In this document: in pieces, positions 59,101-62,567 of the stretch
Position numbering within the stretch: the first letter of the stretch is position 1
Layout: every line of letters starts with the position of its first letter
Virus record (IMG/VR): IMGVR_UViG_3300042924_005627
Span: 1 to 62,567 of that record
DNA: 62,567 nt
Source of the DNA: a virus
Strand: one strand, 5' to 3'
Program-made: the position numbers and the translations under genes
Notes under the pieces: model-generated
Told to the model about the DNA's origin: nothing
Database searches by the model: none
Seen by the model: the letters and a program-made list of their open reading frames with translations, nothing else

Positions 59101-59689
59101 AGTAATTACTTCCACAGTTGCAACAGGAACTTCACCACTTGTAGTTACATCAACAACAGAAGTTGCTAACTTAAATGCTAGTCGAGTTGGTGGACGAACT
59201 CTCACAGGACTCCTAAGAGGTGCAGTTGATGTATGGCAGGTTAGTGATGATGGAAAAAATAGATTATATTTTGGAAACAACTCCACAACATACTTTGGAT
59301 CTCAAGGTGGATATCAATTTAGATCAAGCACTGATACTACTATTTTCTCAATTGATAATAGTGGAAATGTTTCTGCTACTGGAGAAATTACCGCAAGTTC
59401 TGATGAAAGAATCAAAACTAACATCAAAACTATTGAAAATGGTTTAGATAAAGTTACTCAACTTCGTGGTGTTGAATATGATCGTATTGATATTGAATCA
59501 CATCAAATTGGTGTAATTGCACAAGAAATTGAAAAAGTTCTACCAGATGTTGTTCATACTGATGAAAAAGGAATGAAGTCAGTTGCTTATGGTAACTTAA
59601 CTGCTGTTCTAATTGAAGCAATTAAAGAACTTAAAGGTGAGATTTCCGAACTTCGTGCAGAAGTGAATGAATTAAAGGGTACTAAATAA
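53147..59689 (+). CDS. Giant tail fibre/adhesin with S74 chaperone
   Basis: 2180 residues, the largest gene here. The N-terminal MPLSRLENFLKNAEGNILYVNPSDF and PFRTIQRAVLEAARFSY block (1-75) is the cyanophage fibre-attachment type; next come beta-helix-like and Ig-like repeats (SGNGIVPSTTITVTTSAPHN; HNLVIGDTVKISNV), a GSGY-type repeat (about 1075-1140), and a Gly/Asn/Thr-rich shaft (about 1640-2050). The last 97 residues (from about 2084) are an S74 intramolecular chaperone with the SSDERIKTN self-cleavage site and a C-terminal coil. Trimeric fibre; mature chain ends near residue 2083. Confidence 0.85.
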   Translation: MPLSRLENFLKNAEGNILYVNPSDFDATDSIENRGNSLTRPFRTIQRAVLEAARFSYLVGRNNDKIDTTTILVYPGVHYIDNRPGHSITNQSGTAEFKRYLNGSWTTSGATLSEFTLNSNFDIFDEDNDLHKYNSTEGGVVLPRGTSIVGLDLRKTKLRPMYVPDPLNDNVDPTSIFRVTGTCYFTAFSIFDADPQRACYKDSTGRKVVPNYSHHKLTCFEYADGINQVKLGSEHTGLTDLEMYYYKVSYAYGDTSGRGIPNYPVNNTSDFEPSIDEYRIVGDLRADPIGITSIKSGNGIVPSTTITVTTSAPHNLFKDTPVLITGITTSVDEYNGSFLVSDVISATEFKYVAPATPVIALPTSGQILNARTIVESDSVSSASPYIFSCTLRSVYGMNGLHADGSKATGFKSMLTAQFTGISLQKDDNAFLLYDSETGIYNENLTVDDADKPLHTNSRAIYRPGWENFHMKCSNNSILQCVSIFAIGFARHFVAESGGDQSITNSNSNFGAVSLEAVGFRPESFDRDDVGYITHVIPPRELIFRETNVTWLPLDVNKIISAGNTARLYISGYDSADIAPPSQIDSYRIGAKENEELYLSVIIGSQQNNFKAPILMQVPSGIGTSSKKVYTVGRNSGINSITSNILTLQSNHQFFNGEKVRVLSDNGDLPENLSPDKIYYVSTSGLSANQIRLSSTLNDANSGNTISGISNGGGRLEVISYVSDKRPGDAGHPIQYDSTISNWYIQSTPVTVFNTVYTGIVGIGSTTLGNQTGSTFITRRIDNRGLDDRIYKFRYVIPKEFVDARPPTDGFVLQESKSVGISSVSYLTSALTDVTQLRNPKIIKTITYSSGSAFVKTELPHNLVIGDTVKISNVVSSAQTVASYNGSFEVISVTNSKEFSVGGFDASPGTFLNQTNQRSTQQQIEALPTIQKEKSRESIYIYRSQEVKPFIPGAGGQDGIYNIIALSGSIRPNSNVGFGLSNTNFNQDVRNLYPQIDRDNYNSDPLPTLSYAELYPAGIVRTSDKKNSLTKEALNYFFDNSRVGYAITGAVITGSGNTTITLYTDIDHNLNSIRSLTLTNPGSGYNNNAGVTSTIYSAELINNFITGKNATAKVTISVGNTISSVEIVDPGSVYGIGNTMIISADPAGAPSSYAVVQVASINNNIGDSIELSGFMEPLMNGTFKIIDVPSTKSIAVIREGGLPSATYRTRNDEKIPIAYLSAKEVGVSSIRFNGTVGITTVICSEGHGLLPGNTFTFVGVGNTYFSKKFVVNESLGITSFTFSSGITTIPQTWNQTGVTVHKSTLSANGRALGSGEENLGGRGNFLYAGITTTLSTPITSTDTSITLTSSDGFRKGDFISINSEIIRLSSDPAGNTFNVLRGQFSTVASVSGSGSIVRKIRVLPVEIRRPSILRASGHTFEYLGYGPGNYSTGLPVKQDRILSTDESLVSQAREQDGGTVVYTGMNDRGEFYTGASKVNGATGEEETVDAPVVSFFGDDLLTGSEKRNSGVFDDLVVKERITVEGGENSNQTSQFYGPVNFSQKVTSSADDGLETRDLYIKGLASQPKLLTVGISTPTDAKKTGDISFLANPDPAGYIGHVYADGDWRRWGMISQDKNRDYLKLDQIGIGQSVGVYNFSDALEVNGTVKVRNLYVGGAVTFAGAQAIGNASFDTVTVNNTTIFSGVGTNYTIRTTNANTIAQFQNIEVIGTAATFTNATVRFENSFNSVFSGVSTVAGTLVVGNLVSNSGVISATNMVVDSLNVNRLSVSTEASIQSGIITAIRTQYIGGGVGANLPSLACFNIGIVTSITGVACTITTISGTNAFISGIRANTSFATPLATINTGIITNLGSNVAGITSAYVVTGFTTTAVVTGWMGAPTGYINVGIVTTAQVNTLHGQNGQDLTAFVNTGIITNLSGNPSGATGGTLRYLNGQFGGSLQLNGTGSGQGIYANIGIVSAFGPGATNPSAGSMNINCGPSGDITARVITSTVATGTSPLVVTSTTEVANLNASRVGGRTLTGLLRGAVDVWQVSDDGKNRLYFGNNSTTYFGSQGGYQFRSSTDTTIFSIDNSGNVSATGEITASSDERIKTNIKTIENGLDKVTQLRGVEYDRIDIESHQIGVIAQEIEKVLPDVVHTDEKGMKSVAYGNLTAVLIEAIKELKGEISELRAEVNELKGTK

Positions 59690-59719
59690 TTTTGTCAGAG
59701 TTATTTTGATTTGAAACAC

Positions 59720-59881
59720 ATGGATGATAAAGCGCAACAAATGGCAACTCAACTTACAGAAAGATCTGAAAAGTTGAGAGAAGAACTCGTTGAACTAGAA
59801 AGACAATTTAATATCAAAAAAGAAGAGTTCTTTAAAATTCAAGGAGCTCTAGAAGCAATTCAAGCTATGTCTCAGGATTGA
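59720..59881 (+). CDS. Coiled-coil protein, 53 aa
   Basis: Almost wholly one charged helix with a heptad pattern (LTERSEKLREELVELERQF). 30 bases after the fibre gene and before the terminator at 59913. Could be a fibre-assembly helper by position; no proof. Confidence 0.6.
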   Translation: MDDKAQQMATQLTERSEKLREELVELERQFNIKKEEFFKIQGALEAIQAMSQD

Positions 59882-59912
59882 AACCCCACAGAGTTATTAT
59901 AAAAAGAATCCA

Positions 59913-59947
59913 GGGGCTTTGTCAATATTGACAATTGCCCCTTTTTT
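59913..59947 (+). terminator. Rho-independent terminator
   Basis: GGGGC ... GCCCC stem with a perfect inner TTGTCAATATTGACAA palindrome, followed by six T. It ends the fibre transcript. The inner TTGACA is part of the stem, not a promoter. Confidence 0.85.
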
Positions 59948-59975
59948 GTCTATATTTAAATCATTTCTTCTTACC

Positions 59976-60251
59976 ATGACTGATAAAACACCAGAATTTA
60001 TAGATCCCAATCAATATCCAGATTTTTGGGAACAGATGAAAAGTTTTAAAGAATTTGCAAAATCTGTTGGACAGAATGTTGTCGAAGGAGACGGTATTTT
60101 TGTCTCAGATCAAAAAATTGAGAATAGAGAAAAAATTTGCAATGATTGTTCTCAATTTAACAGAGAAAGTAAAAAATGTTATCTTTGCGGTTGTTACATG
60201 GTGGTTAAATGGAAATTCAAAGCCGCATCATGTCCTATGGAATTATGGTAA
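59976..60251 (+). CDS. Cys-rich protein, zinc or Fe-S site
   Basis: 91 residues from ATG 59976 (an upstream TTG start would add 19 residues lying over the terminator). C-terminal CNDCSQFN, CYLCGCYM and SCPMELW carry six Cys in a compact arrangement suiting a zinc ribbon or rubredoxin-like site. N-terminal half is acidic. Confidence 0.65.
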   Translation: MTDKTPEFIDPNQYPDFWEQMKSFKEFAKSVGQNVVEGDGIFVSDQKIENREKICNDCSQFNRESKKCYLCGCYMVVKWKFKAASCPMELW

Positions 60252-60254
60252 GTC

Positions 60255-60283
60255 TTGACAAACTACTAAATATCTGATATTCT
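60255..60283 (+). promoter_or_regulatory. Sigma70-type promoter
   Basis: TTGACA at 60255-60260, 17-base spacer, TATTCT at 60278-60283 with a TGA extension. 21 bases before the exported-protein gene at 60305. Confidence 0.7.
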
Positions 60284-60304
60284 GGAGTCAAACCCATAAA
60301 ACCA

Positions 60305-60694
60305 ATGAAAAAACTGTTCCTACTTCCACTGATCGCATCCTTGTTTTCAGTGCCAGTTCAGGCTCAACAGGTAAATGATTATCAAACCTGCACAAAGTAT
60401 CGTGAGGTTTACAATCCTGGTTACTATGATAGATACGGAAATTATGTTCAAGGAAACGTTGCAACGCAGTCTTACCAAGTCCCTTGTGGAGCTGGACCCA
60501 TCAATTATCAGCCACGCGGAAATGGCTACTATGGGAATAATTATTCTGGTCGCGGTTATTGTAATCCTACGCAGAGCGCACTAGGCGCACTTCTGGGAGG
60601 CGGTGTGGGTGCTGCACTATCAAGAGGTGATGGAAGGTGGTGGGCGGTGCCTGTGGGTGCGGCCGTGGGTGGTGCGATGTTCGGATGTAATTAA
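60305..60694 (+). CDS. Exported Tyr/Gly-rich protein with glycine zipper
   Basis: 129 residues. Signal peptide 1-20 (MKKLFLLPLIASLFSVPVQA, cleavage after AQA). The mature part is Tyr/Asn/Gln-rich with three Cys, then a glycine-zipper hydrophobic segment (ALGALLGGGVGAALS ... VGAAVGGAMFG) that could insert in a membrane. Resembles surface/envelope proteins of cyanobacteria, so possibly host-derived. Its own promoter points to early use. Confidence 0.65.
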   Translation: MKKLFLLPLIASLFSVPVQAQQVNDYQTCTKYREVYNPGYYDRYGNYVQGNVATQSYQVPCGAGPINYQPRGNGYYGNNYSGRGYCNPTQSALGALLGGGVGAALSRGDGRWWAVPVGAAVGGAMFGCN

Positions 60695-60702
60695 AATAAA
60701 TA
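60695..60702 (+). promoter_or_regulatory. Late promoter box AATAAATA
   Basis: ATAAATA core directly after the exported-protein stop, 18 bases before the gene at 60721. This spacing equals that at gp4. Confidence 0.5.
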
Positions 60703-60720
60703 ACTAAAAAGATAAGTGCA

Positions 60721-60930
60721 ATGAAAACATTTCAAGAATTTTTAGAACAGATTGAACTTGCACAACAACAAAAGGAACTTGCTGCCAAAAAAACTATTGC
60801 GAATACCAAGATGAGTGCAGTTGCAGGTATGAGACATCGCAGACATGTTCATGGAGAATTGTCTCACATGGCAGATTATGAACGTCATCACAGACAAGAA
60901 GTAGAAAAGAAATATACTCCCTTTAAATAA
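60721..60930 (+). CDS. Unknown small protein, 69 aa
   Basis: Starts MKTFQEFLEQ, a beginning shared by many T4-like cyanophage proteins, some of them virion or prohead proteins. Later a basic, His-rich stretch (RHRRHVHGELSH). The late box upstream favours a late, possibly virion role. Confidence 0.55.
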   Translation: MKTFQEFLEQIELAQQQKELAAKKTIANTKMSAVAGMRHRRHVHGELSHMADYERHHRQEVEKKYTPFK

Positions 60931-60936
60931 TTTTCA

Positions 60937-61236
60937 ATGAATTTGATTAAATTTAAATACCGTAAATTTTTGATTAAGTACAATCATCGTGAAGATTTTG
61001 GTCACGAATGGTATGTTCAGATTTTAAATATCAAACGTTGGAGTTTGCTTCAACTTTCTGTGAGTTGGAATGATTATCCATCTTGGCCTTATCTACAAAT
61101 CAAGTCTGGATCTGGTGATGTTTTGAGTATTCTATTTTGGGCATATAAGTTTGGATTTGATATTGATTTTATCTCTCGTACTTGGAACTGGGATCATTTG
61201 GAGGAACTAGATGAAGACGAAACTGAACTGGTTTGA
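60937..61236 (+). CDS. Unknown protein, 99 aa
   Basis: Beta/alpha protein rich in Trp/Tyr/Lys. The middle (SLLQLSVSWNDYPSWPYLQIKSG) looks like paired strands; the C-terminus is acidic. Overlaps the next gene by 26 bases. Function unknown. Confidence 0.6.
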   Translation: MNLIKFKYRKFLIKYNHREDFGHEWYVQILNIKRWSLLQLSVSWNDYPSWPYLQIKSGSGDVLSILFWAYKFGFDIDFISRTWNWDHLEELDEDETELV

Positions 61237-61576
61237 ATATTATTTTGGACACTGTTTCCAGACTGGTTGGAGAGAAATATGGAATAACTTCAAGATGTGG
61301 CGTGACCTCATCAGCGGAAACTATGCTGATTATGCTCTGTTGAAAACTGATGATCCGTATGAAGAATGTTATCAGTGGTTCTGGTGTAGCATCAATATGG
61401 ATGAAACTTATCCGAAAGAGTTTCTTGAATATCTGATGGAAATGTGTGATAGGATTGATCGTGGTGAAGAAAAGGTCTATCCACTTGATGAGGATTTCTT
61501 TGATAGAATAAAAGAACTTACTGATTATGAGGACACTTTGGAAACTGGCACAGCAGAAGAGACTGAAGAAACCTGA
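61211..61576 (+). CDS. Unknown protein, 121 aa
   Basis: Starts inside the previous gene. Rich in Trp, Tyr, Asp and Glu (NWFEYYFGHCFQTGWREIW); acidic tail. No membrane helix. Unknown function. Confidence 0.6.
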   Translation: MKTKLNWFEYYFGHCFQTGWREIWNNFKMWRDLISGNYADYALLKTDDPYEECYQWFWCSINMDETYPKEFLEYLMEMCDRIDRGEEKVYPLDEDFFDRIKELTDYEDTLETGTAEETEET

Positions 61577-61578
61577 TG

Positions 61579-61587
61579 TGATATGAT
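61579..61587 (+). promoter_or_regulatory. Possible extended -10 promoter
   Basis: TGATATGAT fits TGnTAnnnT, 23 bases before ATG 61611, just after the previous stop. No -35 seen. Confidence 0.35.
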
Positions 61588-61610
61588 GGCCACATCAAAA
61601 CAGAAATCTC

Positions 61611-61796
61611 ATGAAACCCAAACTTTATCACATACTCGATATTGCAGTTGAGGATGGTGTCAAACAGGGATGGTATCGTGCTCATAAACATGTAGAGAAT
61701 CCTTCTGAAGAAAGTATCAAAGAAGCTATTGAGGATGCAGTGATGTCTGCAATTCATGAATACTTTACATTTGATGAGTCGGAGTATTATTCATGA
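61611..61796 (+). CDS. Unknown acidic protein, 61 aa
   Basis: Helical, with His and acidic residues (ILDIAVEDGVKQGWYRAHKH, ESIKEAIEDAVMSAIHEYF). Start of a coupled run of genes to the right edge. Function unknown. Confidence 0.6.
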   Translation: MKPKLYHILDIAVEDGVKQGWYRAHKHVENPSEESIKEAIEDAVMSAIHEYFTFDESEYYS

Positions 61797-62050
61797 GATT
61801 TCGTAAGATTGAATTTCGTTTCAGTAAATACAATAACAAGTATGAACTGGTTAGTTGGTATGAAAACACAGATGGTAGTGAAAACTGCTATGTGATTGCT
61901 TTCTTTGATAAACACAAAGAAGGTTATGATATGAGAACCATCGGTACTAGATTTTTTGAGGATAAAGATGCTTGGGTTGTTGGTAAGTATGGTTTGGAGT
62001 TTCTAAACGCTATCTCTGTTATTGAAAAAGAGGAAGAGGAATTGAAATGA
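61793..62050 (+). CDS. Unknown protein, 85 aa
   Basis: Alternating beta strands with basic start (RFRKIEFRFSKYNNKYELVSWYEN) and an acidic helix at the end. ATGA overlaps on both sides. No family recognised. Confidence 0.6.
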   Translation: MRFRKIEFRFSKYNNKYELVSWYENTDGSENCYVIAFFDKHKEGYDMRTIGTRFFEDKDAWVVGKYGLEFLNAISVIEKEEEELK

Positions 62051-62205
62051 CATACCTCATCACTTTCTACTACAAAAACGATTTGGAACAACGATACCAA
62101 CGACACAAAACAATGCAGATGGCAATTGCGACTGCTAATCTTCTGATTGCTCACGGTGATTATGTGATTGATAGTATTACTACTGAATATGGTGAAGAAG
62201 AATGA
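62047..62205 (+). CDS. Unknown protein, 52 aa
   Basis: Small alpha/beta peptide (MTYLITFYYKNDLEQRYQRH ... ANLLIAHGDYVIDSI). Coupled by 4-base overlaps to both neighbours. Function unknown. Confidence 0.6.
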   Translation: MTYLITFYYKNDLEQRYQRHKTMQMAIATANLLIAHGDYVIDSITTEYGEEE

Positions 62206-62444
62206 CTAAAATCCAACTCAAAGCAATCACAGTAACTTACACCCGAACTCTCACAGTTGCTCCCACAACTGAAATGTTTGAGGACTGGGAAGATTATCCA
62301 GACCAAGAAGGATTTGAGAGTTTAGTGCTTAATGAATTGTTTGATAAAATTCATTATGAGATGGGAGGACCCGCAAATCCTATGCCTTACACTAATGTAG
62401 AACAGTTTGAAACCGTTGAGATTGATTGGGATGGTGAAGAATGA
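62202..62444 (+). CDS. Unknown acidic protein, 80 aa
   Basis: Beta start (KIQLKAITVTYTRTLTV), then an acidic region. ATGA overlaps with both neighbours. No motif. Confidence 0.6.
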   Translation: MTKIQLKAITVTYTRTLTVAPTTEMFEDWEDYPDQEGFESLVLNELFDKIHYEMGGPANPMPYTNVEQFETVEIDWDGEE

Positions 62445-62567
62445 CTGACGCAGCATACAAAGTTTGGGAAGCATTCAAAGGTGAATTGATTGTTGAACCC
62501 ACAGATGATATGAAAGAAGCACTTGCTACTGCTATCCGTGAGATTGCTGACCAACTTTATTTTGACC
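62441..62567 (+). CDS. Partial gene running off the right edge
   Basis: Open from ATG 62441 to the window end, 42 residues seen (MTDAAYKVWEAFKGELIVEP ...), helical and acidic. The 3' end is outside the window. Coupled to the previous gene by a 4-base overlap. Confidence 0.55.
   Translation, partial: MTDAAYKVWEAFKGELIVEPTDDMKEALATAIREIADQLYFD

Noticed and set aside
59929-59934. TTGACA as a promoter -35 before 59976
   Set aside because: It forms part of the terminator stem and has no matching -10 at proper distance.
1-62567. CRISPR array, integrase, transposase or insertion sequence
   Set aside because: No regularly spaced direct repeats, terminal inverted repeats or recombinase motifs were seen.
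1-62567. Photosystem genes (psbA, psbD, hli) and other classic cyanophage photosynthesis genes
   Set aside because: None of the proteins in this window has their sequence patterns; they may lie elsewhere in the genome.

Overview
This window is a stretch of a T4-like cyanophage genome (a myovirus of Synechococcus/Prochlorococcus type). The evidence is a T4-type replication and late-transcription set (gp32, gp59, gp33), T4-type baseplate genes (gp53, gp48, gp26, gp51, gp5, gp4), auxiliary genes typical of marine cyanomyoviruses (phoH, speD, thyX, glutaredoxin, 2OG-Fe(II) oxygenases), many coupled genes of 40-120 codons, AT-rich DNA, four tRNAs that read A-ending codons, and late-promoter-like ATAAATA boxes. 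Both window ends lie inside the genome: the last gene runs off the right edge.

Layout. (1) 1-8.0 kb: an early-type run of tiny, overlapping, mostly unknown genes, with a lone tRNA-Ala, a sigma70-type promoter, a fucosyltransferase-like gene and a radical SAM gene. (2) 8.0-10.1 kb: two paralogous fibre-tip-like genes behind late-promoter boxes, then two accessory genes. (3) 10.1-19.1 kb: a head-to-tail island of a two-headed 2OG oxygenase, five GT25-like glycosyltransferases, a very short DegT-type aminotransferase homologue, an aspartyl-hydroxylase-like oxygenase, an amidinotransferase and a NodU/TobZ-type carbamoyltransferase. It looks like a pathway that makes or decorates an unusual amino, guanidino or carbamoyl glycan. 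(4) 19.1-26.8 kb: small genes plus HNH nuclease, glutaredoxin, speD, another 2OG oxygenase, thyX, and a compact promoter-to-terminator unit (25.17-25.96 kb) carrying repeated glnA/Downstream-peptide riboswitch-like segments around two tiny genes. (5) 27.0-28.7 kb: two tandem GT2 glycosyltransferases. (6) 28.7-32.9 kb: phoH, exonuclease, gp33, gp59, a DUF1825-like gene and gp32, ending in a bidirectional terminator.

(7) 32.9-37.8 kb: the only minus-strand operon (gp4, unknown, gp48, a much enlarged gp53). (8) 37.9-51.3 kb: plus-strand baseplate hub and tail genes, including two proteins with different cell-wall hydrolase domains, a gp5 OB-domain protein and a separate needle-like protein. (9) 51.4-53.1 kb: small genes, tRNA-Ile/Leu/Thr and a Mom-like DNA modification gene. 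(10) 53.1-59.7 kb: a 2180-residue fibre protein with a C-terminal S74 self-cleaving chaperone. (11) 59.7-62.6 kb: small genes, two of them with a signal peptide or Cys cluster.

The tail modules (7, 8, 10) build and tip the adsorption machine. The glycosyl/oxygenase/amidino/carbamoyl island and the GT2, fucosyl-like and Mom genes are host-range or defence-type modification functions. The remaining enzymes adjust host nucleotide, redox and polyamine metabolism. Product names rest on motif recognition by eye; no database search was run.
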